37,779 nucleotides of DNA from an archaeon CG10_big_fil_rev_8_21_14_0_10_43_11 (GCA_002763265.1 PEZQ01000008.1:1-37779); one strand, 5' to 3'. Numbered from the stretch's first letter, positions 15,907 to 24,073 are shown. The notes: generated by a model not told the origin, from the letters alone. Program-made: numbers and translations.

Positions 15907-16296
15907 TTAGTAATAATTGTTGTCAATACGTTCTTGTTGAACAAGACGCTCATATTCTTCTACTGGAATGGTGGTCATGCGCGTGGTGTCATGTTTGAAT
16001 ACAAAGTAGCGATGCCCGCGAGTAGGAAAGAACGTGTTGAGCAGGGCGGTGAGTTCTGAGGTTTGTTTGAGAAAATTTGAGAATGCATACACCTGCGTTT
16101 TATCCTTAATGTTTTGAGCACCATCAAAGAGTTCTACAAAGTCTGAGAGTTCCTCTCTTTTTTCAAGGAGGCTCAGAAAGCCTTCATTGTTATTAAACAG
16201 ACTCGTATATATTTTTTTGTACGTGTCACTCATGCGTTGCACGTACTCACTGCGCGTGATTTCTTGTAAGTCACAAATCTTAAAGCGGGGTTTCAT
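15907..16296 (-). CDS. Unknown soluble helical protein
   Basis: A 129-aa protein of no recognised family: charged, mainly helical (SEYVQRMSDTYKKIYTSLF, FLSLLEKREELSDFVELFDG) with a short beta-like section (HRYFVFKHDTTRMTTIPVEEYERLV) and a C-terminal NNYY. I chose ATG 16296 rather than 16317 because the TATATAAAAAA-type box at 16316-16326 lies about 25 nt upstream, and this removes a non-conserved-looking MFACAYA extension. Confidence 0.65.
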   Translation of the reverse strand: MKPRFKICDLQEITRSEYVQRMSDTYKKIYTSLFNNNEGFLSLLEKREELSDFVELFDGAQNIKDKTQVYAFSNFLKQTSELTALLNTFFPTRGHRYFVFKHDTTRMTTIPVEEYERLVQQERIDNNYY

Positions 16297-16376
16297 AGCG
16301 TATGCGCATGCAAACAAGCATATAAAAAAACAGTACCCCTGAGAGGCGCTATGTCACGGAGCCTTTTTTGAGCGAT

Positions 16377-16538
16377 TTATGCACGCGAAATCACGTGTGT
16401 TACAATCTCTGAGCTGCAGGTTTTGTGCGTTTTGCACCACTGCTCACACTCACGAGCGCGCGCTCGTGCTGTGTACAAAAAGCCGCACACCTCGCACGCA
16501 AACACGCGCTGCTTATTGTAAGATTGCTCTTTGACCAT
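16377..16538 (-). CDS. Small archaeal zinc-finger-like protein
   Basis: A 53-aa ORF with FACEVCGFLYTARARARECEQWCKTHKTCSSEI: cysteines at 15, 18, 31, 35 and 41 and His38. This resembles a small archaeal CxxCGF...CExxCxxH-x-x-C protein type that I have seen annotated only as hypothetical. A TTATAAAA box at 16560-16567 lies about 26 nt before ATG 16538, supporting a leaderless start. A longer overlapping frame (16400-16681) is rejected in its favour. Probably metal-binding; function unknown. It is the last gene before the CRISPR array. Confidence 0.7.
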   Translation of the reverse strand: MVKEQSYNKQRVFACEVCGFLYTARARARECEQWCKTHKTCSSEIVTHVISRA

Positions 16539-16686
16539 TCATTATGCAGAGGATTAACTGTTATAAAAAACCACGCACAAAACAGGTAAAAATATGAAGC
16601 GGTTTTTGCGCGCTTACCCCAAAAGGAGGCACACTCATTTCTCACCCGCAGGGCTTTATGGTTGAAGGAAAAGAAGGACATCTCTG

Positions 16687-17437
16687 ATCTACAATAGTAG
16701 AAATTAAAGCATGCTTCTAGACCTCATCCGCGTTAATAGTCAAACCCTCCACATCTACAATAGTAGAAATTAAAGCATGCTTCTAGACTTTCGCTGAGAA
16801 GGTAGTGAGGGAGTGGATCTACAATAGTAGAAATTAAAGCATGCTTCTAGACAAAAGATTGAGGAAGTTGAGGAGAAAGTATCTACAATAGTAGAAATTA
16901 AAGCATGCTTCTAGACTTAAGACGTGGGGCGTTAGTGATTGTAGATCTACAATAGTAGAAATTAAAGCATGCTTCTAGACCGGAATATTTTGAGCGTTGG
17001 GTATTGCATCTACAATAGTAGAAATTAAAGCATGCTTCTAGACTTCAAAAAAGTATCATCCGTGACGTTCTCATCTACAATAGTAGAAATTAAAGCATGC
17101 TTCTAGACACGTTCAGTGACGTCTGGAACGAAGTACGATCTACAATAGTAGAAATTAAAGCATGCTTCTAGACGCGGATAAACCAAAGCCTAACCGCGGT
17201 ATATCTACAATAGTAGAAATTAAAGCATGCTTCTAGACCGATTGCAACACGTGCGGGCGCTCATTCATGCATCTACAATAGTAGAAATTAAAGCATGCTT
17301 CTAGACTACACCAAATGTGCAATGATTACACATGAATCTACAATAGTAGAAATTAAAGCATGCTTCTAGACCTCGCAGTCCAGACGGGCGCGAGAATTTT
17401 AATCTACAATAGTAGAAATTAAAGCATGCTTCTAGAC
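16687..17437 (-). CRISPR. Type V-A CRISPR array, 12 repeats and 11 spacers
   Basis: Twelve identical 36-nt repeats start at 16687, 16753, 16817, 16881, 16945, 17008, 17073, 17138, 17203, 17271, 17336 and 17402. Spacers from left to right are 30, 28, 28, 28, 27, 29, 29, 29, 32, 29 and 30 nt, all different. On the minus strand the repeat begins GTCTA and ends in the Cas12a crRNA handle, with stem TCTAC/GTAGA around loop TATT and final T. Transcription is therefore minus-strand, leading from cas2. The leader-proximal (newest) spacer is 17372-17401 and the oldest is 16723-16752. The repeat also contains the 10-nt palindrome AAGCATGCTT. No tracrRNA is needed for this type, and none was seen. The terminal repeat is not degenerate. 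Confidence 0.99.
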
Positions 17438-17644
17438 AGTGGTGATTTGAATCTTTATAGCATTTGCTTAATCTCCTCTAGCATACATCATTTTAGACGT
17501 TCACCTCTAAAACTCATTTCCAATATAACTGGTTATTTCTATTCTTCTTAAGTCTTTCTTTAACGATGTTAGAGCGGCTAAAGGTAGCGAATTCGTAGAT
17601 ATCAGCGATATTCTCGTATAATATTAGGACTTAGGTTTGCAGAT
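17438..17644 (-). promoter_or_regulatory. CRISPR leader
   Basis: This is the 207-nt AT-rich non-coding region between the cas2 stop and the first repeat, where new spacers would enter. On the minus strand it ends with GCTATAAAGATT (TATA-like, 17453-17460) just before the first repeat, which could start the pre-crRNA. Short palindromes (CGAATTCG near 17590, GATATC near 17598) are possible IHF-independent integration or regulator sites. No ORF of note. Confidence 0.75.
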
Positions 17645-17917
17645 TTAATACATAATCAGGTCAGTTTCTTCATTTTTAGCATAACCAAACCTTAAAATTT
17701 GGTTTTCTGCTGTTATTTTGAATATCAAGACGCTATCTCCCTGGCTAAATCGTTTCTCAAACCGATTTTTAATTTCTTCTTGCACTATATCCAAAATCCT
17801 TTTACTGTTCCTTATTTCATATACTGAGTATTGCAGTCTTCTTCCATAACTTAAAATAAACTTGGAAAACTCAGTTCTTAGATGGTCTTCTTGAATATCA
17901 TATGTTAAAATCATCAT
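17645..17917 (-). CDS. cas2: CRISPR-associated Cas2
   Basis: A 90-aa protein with the Cas2 ferredoxin-like fold signature: ILTYDIQEDHLRTEF (catalytic-type Asp7), then GRRLQYSVYEIRNS, and SVLIFKI. It dimerises and bridges two Cas1 dimers in the spacer-integration complex. Its start overlaps the cas1 stop (ATGA), so translation is coupled. The gene is closest to the array, and the order cas12a-cas4-cas1-cas2-array is that of type V-A loci. Confidence 0.95.
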   Translation of the reverse strand: MMILTYDIQEDHLRTEFSKFILSYGRRLQYSVYEIRNSKRILDIVQEEIKNRFEKRFSQGDSVLIFKITAENQILRFGYAKNEETDLIMY

Positions 17918-18888
17918 GTTTCTGCCTCTATGTTAAACACAGGAAAATTGTCCATTCCTTTTCCTTTTATGAATGATCTGTAATAGGCTTGAATATATAG
18001 AAATATTTTTTCCTTCTGTTGAAGAATCTCTTTTAAAAACAATTGAGAATACTTTTTATTGAAATTTCTCTTTACATAAAACTGTCCGTTCTTGAAATAA
18101 AAGTCGTCTTTATTTATTTGTTTCAGATTAAAGCTTTTTCTTATACGGCGGTCAATGATACACCTAAAAGGCTCTACCAAATCACAGACTAAAGATTTTC
18201 TTTGAAAAAAGAGCTTATGGTAAAATCCGCAATATGTGTCAAAGCCGTAAAGTTCCAGATTTGCTTCTATGAAATTAAACAGATAATAATAGCCTATATC
18301 CAACAGCAAATTAAAAATGTCATCTTTACATCTTGGCTTTCGACCATTAAAGTTTAGATTCTTGAAATATGTTTCAAAAAACAGTTTTGAAGCTGTTCCC
18401 TCAATCCCTAGCAATTCCTGGCTGTTTTGAGCATGGCCAATCTGTTTGAAAAGCCCCTTTATTTTTGATATATTGTTCTTTTCCTTAACGGTTTTGTATC
18501 GCAATGAGTTCATTAAACTGATTTGGTTTTTGACTTTGTTGCTGATTATGTGCTTGGCAATTTCTAGATCATTACTATTGGAATATTGCTTTTTTCTCAA
18601 TAAAAAATTTCCCTTATTATCGGGGATTATAGAAAAATAAGGTTTAAGATTATGCTTGAGAAACACTATGGGAACTGCATATTTCTTTGCATTCTTTATC
18701 AGAACAGAAGTTATCGAGAATTCTCCTAAAATAAAAACCATAAAAATTTTGCTGCAAGGATGTTGAAGAACAATTTTATTGTTTTCATCAGTAAGAATAA
18801 GATTTGAATTTTTAAGCCTCAGTTTTTTAGAGTTATCACTCTCAATGAAAAGCATTTGCTTTGCCATAAAATCGGGTCTGCTTAGCAT
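17914..18888 (-). CDS. cas1: CRISPR-associated Cas1 integrase
   Basis: This is the metal-dependent integrase of spacer acquisition. From ATG 18888 the product is 324 aa. Catalytic residues are visible: Glu163 in LLGIEGTASK, His224 in CGFYHKLFF, and the acidic pair in CDLVEPFRCIID (Asp236/Glu239). I prefer ATG 18888 to 18915 because GGAG sits 9 nt upstream, the N-terminus LSRPDFMAKQMLFIE fits type V-A Cas1 proteins, and overlap with cas4 is avoided (4-nt gap). Operon with cas4 and cas2. Confidence 0.95.
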   Translation of the reverse strand: MLSRPDFMAKQMLFIESDNSKKLRLKNSNLILTDENNKIVLQHPCSKIFMVFILGEFSITSVLIKNAKKYAVPIVFLKHNLKPYFSIIPDNKGNFLLRKKQYSNSNDLEIAKHIISNKVKNQISLMNSLRYKTVKEKNNISKIKGLFKQIGHAQNSQELLGIEGTASKLFFETYFKNLNFNGRKPRCKDDIFNLLLDIGYYYLFNFIEANLELYGFDTYCGFYHKLFFQRKSLVCDLVEPFRCIIDRRIRKSFNLKQINKDDFYFKNGQFYVKRNFNKKYSQLFLKEILQQKEKIFLYIQAYYRSFIKGKGMDNFPVFNIEAET

Positions 18889-18892
18889 GTTT

Positions 18893-19450
18893 TTAATCTC
18901 CTTTATAGTAATCACATAATTCTTTGTAGATGCACATCCCGCATTTGTTGGGGTTTTGGGTAAAATTTTTGTCTTCCAACGAAAAAAGCTTCATTTTTGC
19001 TATAACTTCTTTTAATCTATTCTTTTCATTGTTTCCAGGCAATGCAACATCATGAATTTTGTTATCTGAAAGCGAATGAAACCGTATCTTTTTAACTGCA
19101 TAACCCATCTCTACCAAACAGAAATATTGCGCATACAGTTGCAGGTAATATCCTTCATAAAGTTTTGTTATCTTGTTTTTTCTTTCTGTAAGAATCCTTT
19201 TTTCAACATCAAAAAGATCGATTTTGCCACTTACGCCCAGCTCTTCACTGTATACGTCAATACCTTCAAGAATCACTTTTTTTGTTGAATATTTTTGCGT
19301 GTCAATAGTCTTGTGGGCATTCTTTCCTTTTGTTTGATACGTGGTATGGTAGAGTGTCTCATCAAAAGAAGAATACAAATTGTGAAAATAGATGCTTCTT
19401 GGACAAAATATGAAATCATTTAGGTTTGATATTCTGATGTTTTGCTCCAT
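18893..19450 (-). CDS. cas4: CRISPR-associated Cas4 nuclease
   Basis: A 185-aa RecB-like nuclease that trims prespacers and checks the PAM before integration. The four cluster cysteines are present: C16 (FCPRS), C170, C173 and C179 (CGMCIYKELC), for a 4Fe-4S centre. The RecB nuclease motifs are H46, D78 (GKIDLFD), E89-x-K91 (TERK), and QLYAQYF. GGAGGT before ATG 19450 is a strong Shine-Dalgarno site. It lies 52 nt behind cas12a. Confidence 0.95.
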   Translation of the reverse strand: MEQNIRISNLNDFIFCPRSIYFHNLYSSFDETLYHTTYQTKGKNAHKTIDTQKYSTKKVILEGIDVYSEELGVSGKIDLFDVEKRILTERKNKITKLYEGYYLQLYAQYFCLVEMGYAVKKIRFHSLSDNKIHDVALPGNNEKNRLKEVIAKMKLFSLEDKNFTQNPNKCGMCIYKELCDYYKGD

Positions 19451-19502
19451 TTAATTACCTCCAGAAAACCGCCATTCACTCCGCTTACTTTGTCTAAATT
19501 AG

Positions 19503-22500
19503 TCATTTAATAGGCATCTCGCTAGATTCATTAATGTTAACATCACTCTGTTTCGTATTCTCTTTCTGATTTAATTTTCTTGAAGCGAAGATTGGCAATT
19601 GTTCATTCCATTTCTCCCTATCATATAACCACAAGTCCCACTCTTTATCAGAAATAAAAAGATCCAAATCAGTTGTTTCTTTACTATCATCCCTCTTGGA
19701 TTTTGTTTTTTGCTTCCCATCATTTATCCACTGTTTGATATGCTCATACATAACTATTCCTTTACGGGCAATATTATATGCTCCGTTTGCATCAGCATCT
19801 ATGGGTAAATGTGGTATTTCTTGGCTTTGATATTTACGTGAATCAAAATGTTCTCCTTGTTCATCCCTTATAGGAGAAAGCAAAAAGTTGTCGTCTTGAT
19901 TTTTATTTGTATCTGCACCATAGAATTTATCTTCTTGTTTTTTAGTGATATCTCCTGAATTTCTGATTTGTTGAATCAGATCAATTACAAAACGAAGTGT
20001 TTCCCAAGCAGTGTGCTCATTGACTTTCTTAAGTTCTACTCTTTCTTCAAATTGCTGTCTCAAAGACTTTGAGTTATCAAAATTCTCAAATAATTTGTCT
20101 AATAATTCTTTTACATCAAAAGGTTCGATAATATATTCGTTTTTGTCTTTCCCCCTTTTTGCCCTGTAACGTTCCAACGCTTTACCGCCTTTACCAGACC
20201 ACAATTTCCATTCTTTGCCATTCACATCAGTATATTGAAAGAAATAATCACCACTATAAACGCCAATCTCTGTAAAAGCACTGAGTATTTGTTTTTTAAT
20301 ATCGGCTTCGCTTCCCTTTTTCAGATAAATAGTTTTTCTCCAACCAGTTACAGGATCAGTTACAGAAGTGTAATTGGCACGAGTATACAACATAATGCCA
20401 ACTTGTTTTCTATTTTCAATATCTCTGTAATTAGTCACTGGTGGCACAAGTTGCAGGGCTTTTGACACAGAACCTATTTTGCCCATATCCGTTACATTTT
20501 TATCTACAAGGTAATTCAGCTTTTTAGCCAACGCCAATTCAAACTTTTGATATACTTGTTGCTCGAATTTTTGACGCCTACGTTTAAATCCTGGATTCAA
20601 ATCTTCCAATACAATGAAAGTGGATTTATAATTACCGTCTTTATCTCTCATCTTTTTGATAATCTCATGGATTACCAACGAAATATAGCCGTCTTTCAAG
20701 TTAGATATATTGCCTTTTTGTTGCCAGTTCTCCTGCTTTTTCTTACGTCTATCTGCAGCATTATTTATCTCCTGCAAATAATCTTTATTGTTAATAACAT
20801 CAAAATGGTCCTGTTCAATGATTTCTCCATTTGCATTAACCAACGAATAGTAAATCAAATGCTTCTCACCACGATCAATGCCCAGAAATTGAATATCTTT
20901 TTGAATATCTTTAGTTTGAGTGAAGTTGTCGTTGACAGTTTCTGTAACATTCCTGTTGCCGTATGCCTTAAAATTCAATGTAATTGGGCAATGCAAGAAG
21001 AATTTATTAGTTGTAAATCTTTTATCTTTAACAATGTCATGTTTTAATTTTTTTATAGTAACTCTATTTTCATCAATCTCGTTGTTTTTATCTAAATAAG
21101 CCTTTGCCTCATCACTTAATGCTTCAATTGATTTATTCTTATTGGCAAACAAACGTAATTCATCATGAATTTTGTACGGAATTGTTTTGTTTGTTTCTTT
21201 TTCTCGTCTGTTGAGTACATAATCTTTAGTTGTGTGTGCGGGACTTTTTTTGATTCCTTTGGCAAGATTTCTGAAAAATATTTCAGATTCTCCATTAAGT
21301 TTATAGATCACATTTCTCTTGTTTTCTTCACTAAACAACATTTTCCAATAATAAGTGTGTATGTTATCTTTACCCCTAACAGTTTTTCTTTGAGAGAAAT
21401 CCTTGTTGTAAATTTGAAACAGAAATACTTTCCCTTCATCAATAAATTCCAGTAATTTTTTCCAAGAAGTGTTTTCCTCCTTTATTTGATAACACGATAC
21501 CTCTGTGTCATGATAGAACTCTGCAATGTCTTTGTATTCAGATGTTTTTTTCCAATCAAAATTAAAGTGTTTGTATGAATCGTGTTTTAAAAATCCTTTT
21601 TTAAAATAATCAATTAATTTTCCCAATGATATTTTATATTCTTCTTCGTTCTTTTTTCGGTGTTCTGTTCTGAATTTACCCGTATCATAAATGTCAAGTA
21701 TATCATTAATTGGTAAATTGTATTTTTCCACCGCAGGTGCAAAACTATCTCCCTTTGAACGGATGAATAAACGTGGTGTATTCTTATTATCTGGTTTTTG
21801 AAAATCAAGGATTATCCTTGTTGCGGTTTCACCATTTGGCTGCTTTAGTGTTTTAATATCTTCTTTTGATAAATTGTAATTAATCGCTAAATAATAAAGC
21901 CCATCTTTTTTATATAGAAGTCCTGCCTTTTTGGCATAATCTGGTGGCCATCCACCAAGAAAAGAACTGCTTTCAAAGTTCAGTTTCAGCTTGTTTTTCT
22001 TTGCATCTTCCTGTGGTTTCTTGCTTAGGTAATTTCTCACCAAATCGTACCAATCAAACCAGTTGGAATCATCCGCACGTAGCAAAGCAGAAAGTATATT
22101 GGTCAGTTCAGGGTTAATGCTGTTTCCTTTTACCTTGCTCTCCTTTACTTCAAAATATTTCACAATCCACAGCAACCACTTTGATCTATCCAGCCATTCT
22201 TTTATCTGTAGAATATTGTTTTCATTTTTATAGTCGATTATTTTTAAAGCATCTTCTGATTTCTCGCAAAATTCCTTTGCCAACTTTTGCATATCTGCGC
22301 AAATAAGCTTGATAAGATTTTGGCTTGGTGTAAGCTTCTCATCAATTAAATCTTTATATTCTTCTAAAATATGTTCCCTGAAAAAGTCTTTACTCCAACC
22401 TTGAACAGCATCATGATTCAAAATTTCAAACAACCCCGACAGCTCAACGGCATCGTTTATTTTCAGTTGTTCTTCTCGCTCTTTGTTGTAGGTTGCAACT

Positions 22501-23807
22501 GATTTTAATGTTTCTTTTAACCCTTTGTCTTTTCCTTGTAGATCAGTTTGAATGCGATCTTTTATATCATGCCAGTTTGCTAAATACTTATTAGAAATCT
22601 TATCAACTGCTGCTTTCGACCAATAGGTGCCCTCCCAATCATTGTTTTCTCTTAACCATTCTATGAATGTGTAAATGGTGATTAGGGTATCATCGATTTG
22701 TTCGGCAAAATATTTTTCACCAGCTTTACTTATTTTGCTCAATTTTTCTTTGAGTTCCGTATCATCTTTAATTTGCTCAAACAAACTTTGTTTACCACAT
22801 CCAATCTGTTTAAATAAGGTTTTGAACTGTGACAATTTTTTAAAATCCTTTTCGTCTTTTCTTTCCTGATTATACAAATTTATCAGCAGATTGTAATGTC
22901 CCATGACTCTGTTGTATTCGTCAATTCCTTCTTGAGAAAGATATTTTGGAAACTTATCAAGATTAAACCAGTCTTCGCTTACGGGTTGTGCCTCAATCAG
23001 TTGATTGGTTTTTGCATCTTTTATTTGTATAGTCCCGCGATTATCTTTCAAGTATTGATAAGCTTTTAGATATTCTTCTTTTCGGGAAACAATTGTTTCT
23101 GTGCGGGTATCATTTTTTTTCTTTTTCTGAACCTTTCCGATTAAAAACTGAATGACGTTATCACAAAATTTAGGCAAGTTTTCATGAACTATTCTCGTAG
23201 CTACTGCCGTGCTTGCTTCTTTTTTATATTCATAATAATTAGACCTATTGGTATTATACCCTGAAAAATATCCAAAGAAACCCTCAAATTCTTCGATATG
23301 TGCCCATAATTCTACATTATCTTTATATTGCTCTGACAAATACCCTATGATTTCTGCTTTTGCTGTTGGAACCCCGTTTTTTATTTCAAATAAAGGCTTC
23401 TCTTCTTCTTCTTTCTTCTTAGTTATTTTGGTTATCTTGTATGTCTTAACAGTTTTTTCAAAAGTCTTGCCTATTTGTTCCCGTAATTTCTTTTCAAAAC
23501 CATCCAACTTTTTTTCTTTGCCTTTTTTGTATTCTTCAAAATATTCTGAAAAATCAATCTGTTTCGCTTCGTCTGAAGTCAAACTCTTATTAATTATATC
23601 TTCATGTATCTTGTCTAAGACAGGTTTTAGAGCATCATAAGCTGCTTTAATCAGTCTATCCTTCTCAATAATTTTCGTGAGTAATTCAGTTGCATCTTCA
23701 GGTGATAATACCACTCCATCCTTCCCAATTGGTCTTAACTCAAACCTCAAAGTTTTCGATAAGCTGTACAAATTTGTAAATTTATCCCATTTGCCTTTTT
23801 TGTTCAT
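19503..23807 (-). CDS. cas12a: Cas12a (Cpf1) effector nuclease, type V-A, long form
   Basis: Cas12a processes its own pre-crRNA and cuts T-rich-PAM DNA with one RuvC site. The product is 1434 aa, longer than FnCas12a (1300) and AsCas12a (1307). It starts with the classic WED-I/REC1 entry FTNLYSLSKTLRFELRPIGK. The RuvC triad is complete: D978 (GIDRGEKH), E1068 (VLEDLNPGFK) and D1339 (DADANGAYN). The Nuc-domain arginine R1282 (QQIRNSG) and SPIRDEQGEHFDSR are present. LYLFQIYNKDF-type and HTYYWKMLFSEEN motifs mark the WED/PI region. Two additions stand out: about 45 extra residues between FFRNLA and KDKRFT, the crRNA-processing region, and a long charged C-terminal tail. The N-terminal REC part is also Lys-rich. 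It overlaps the leader ORF by 4 nt and heads the operon. AT-rich relative to flanks. Confidence 0.97.
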   Translation of the reverse strand: MNKKGKWDKFTNLYSLSKTLRFELRPIGKDGVVLSPEDATELLTKIIEKDRLIKAAYDALKPVLDKIHEDIINKSLTSDEAKQIDFSEYFEEYKKGKEKKLDGFEKKLREQIGKTFEKTVKTYKITKITKKKEEEEKPLFEIKNGVPTAKAEIIGYLSEQYKDNVELWAHIEEFEGFFGYFSGYNTNRSNYYEYKKEASTAVATRIVHENLPKFCDNVIQFLIGKVQKKKKNDTRTETIVSRKEEYLKAYQYLKDNRGTIQIKDAKTNQLIEAQPVSEDWFNLDKFPKYLSQEGIDEYNRVMGHYNLLINLYNQERKDEKDFKKLSQFKTLFKQIGCGKQSLFEQIKDDTELKEKLSKISKAGEKYFAEQIDDTLITIYTFIEWLRENNDWEGTYWSKAAVDKISNKYLANWHDIKDRIQTDLQGKDKGLKETLKSVATYNKEREEQLKINDAVELSGLFEILNHDAVQGWSKDFFREHILEEYKDLIDEKLTPSQNLIKLICADMQKLAKEFCEKSEDALKIIDYKNENNILQIKEWLDRSKWLLWIVKYFEVKESKVKGNSINPELTNILSALLRADDSNWFDWYDLVRNYLSKKPQEDAKKNKLKLNFESSSFLGGWPPDYAKKAGLLYKKDGLYYLAINYNLSKEDIKTLKQPNGETATRIILDFQKPDNKNTPRLFIRSKGDSFAPAVEKYNLPINDILDIYDTGKFRTEHRKKNEEEYKISLGKLIDYFKKGFLKHDSYKHFNFDWKKTSEYKDIAEFYHDTEVSCYQIKEENTSWKKLLEFIDEGKVFLFQIYNKDFSQRKTVRGKDNIHTYYWKMLFSEENKRNVIYKLNGESEIFFRNLAKGIKKSPAHTTKDYVLNRREKETNKTIPYKIHDELRLFANKNKSIEALSDEAKAYLDKNNEIDENRVTIKKLKHDIVKDKRFTTNKFFLHCPITLNFKAYGNRNVTETVNDNFTQTKDIQKDIQFLGIDRGEKHLIYYSLVNANGEIIEQDHFDVINNKDYLQEINNAADRRKKKQENWQQKGNISNLKDGYISLVIHEIIKKMRDKDGNYKSTFIVLEDLNPGFKRRRQKFEQQVYQKFELALAKKLNYLVDKNVTDMGKIGSVSKALQLVPPVTNYRDIENRKQVGIMLYTRANYTSVTDPVTGWRKTIYLKKGSEADIKKQILSAFTEIGVYSGDYFFQYTDVNGKEWKLWSGKGGKALERYRAKRGKDKNEYIIEPFDVKELLDKLFENFDNSKSLRQQFEERVELKKVNEHTAWETLRFVIDLIQQIRNSGDITKKQEDKFYGADTNKNQDDNFLLSPIRDEQGEHFDSRKYQSQEIPHLPIDADANGAYNIARKGIVMYEHIKQWINDGKQKTKSKRDDSKETTDLDLFISDKEWDLWLYDREKWNEQLPIFASRKLNQKENTKQSDVNINESSEMPIK

Positions 23808-23863
23808 GCTCTAACCGCCACAGGAACTCTTATATTTCCAGAAAAAATGGTTTTTTCAATCAT
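23804..23863 (-). CDS. 19-aa leader ORF overlapping the cas12a start
   Basis: ATG 23863 opens a 19-codon frame (MIEKTIFSGNIRVP...VRA) whose TGA overlaps the cas12a ATG (ATGA). A CATATAGA box at about 23883-23890 lies about 24 nt upstream of this ATG, so the transcript may begin at the leader ORF itself. cas12a has only a weak SD-like GGCGGT before its ATG, so translation of cas12a could depend on coupling to this ORF. It may instead be a chance frame. No homologue is known to me. Confidence 0.45.
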   Translation of the reverse strand: MIEKTIFSGNIRVPVAVRA

Positions 23864-23932
23864 GTTATGCCTCGCTCATTTTCTATATGAATAGTACATT
23901 AAAAGGATTAAATCTTTTTCGGAGGTGAAATC

Positions 23933-24072
23933 ATGCCCAAAATAGAGCTTGAAATCAAAACCCAACTTGAAAAGGACATTAAAGAAGCTTTTGAGGTGAA
24001 CTCAAGGCTTCTAGCTACAATTCAAAGGCTGAGTGGTTGAGAGAGCAAATACGGAATGTCCTTACAAGATAG
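23933..24072 (+). pseudogene. Ribbon-helix-helix (antitoxin/regulator-like) gene with -1 nt frameshift
   Basis: GGAGGTG 5 nt before ATG 23933 marks a real start. Frame 1 (to 24040, 35 codons) reads PKIELEIKTQLEKDIKEAF, a beta strand plus helix. A different frame from about 24022 reads SKAEWLREQIRNVLTR up to TAG at 24070-24072, a perfect second RHH helix. Adding one base near ACAATTCAA (about 24018-24026) would give a 46-aa MetJ/Arc/CopG-type protein. Such proteins are DNA-binding dimers that act as antitoxins or repressors. It is divergent from cas12a, so it may have controlled the cas promoter. No toxin partner is visible. A sequencing indel cannot be excluded. Confidence 0.65.
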
Positions 24073-24073
24073 C

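Noticed and set aside
16648-16653. Possible left attachment site matching the tRNA-Ser(GGA) 3' end
   Set aside because: Only GCAGGG (6 nt) is shared with the tRNA end; too short. No integrase gene was seen, so a tRNA-directed insertion is not shown.
16400-16681. 93-aa minus-strand ORF before the array
   Set aside because: It runs out of frame over the better-supported 53-aa Cys-rich gene (16377-16538), has no promoter or RBS, and its composition looks random.
16687-17437. Self-targeting spacers
   Set aside because: By eye no spacer matches another part of this window; the rest of the genome could not be tested.
17438-17644. tracrRNA or second repeat remnant in the leader
   Set aside because: Only 5-6 nt (GTCTA) match the repeat start; Cas12a systems need no tracrRNA.
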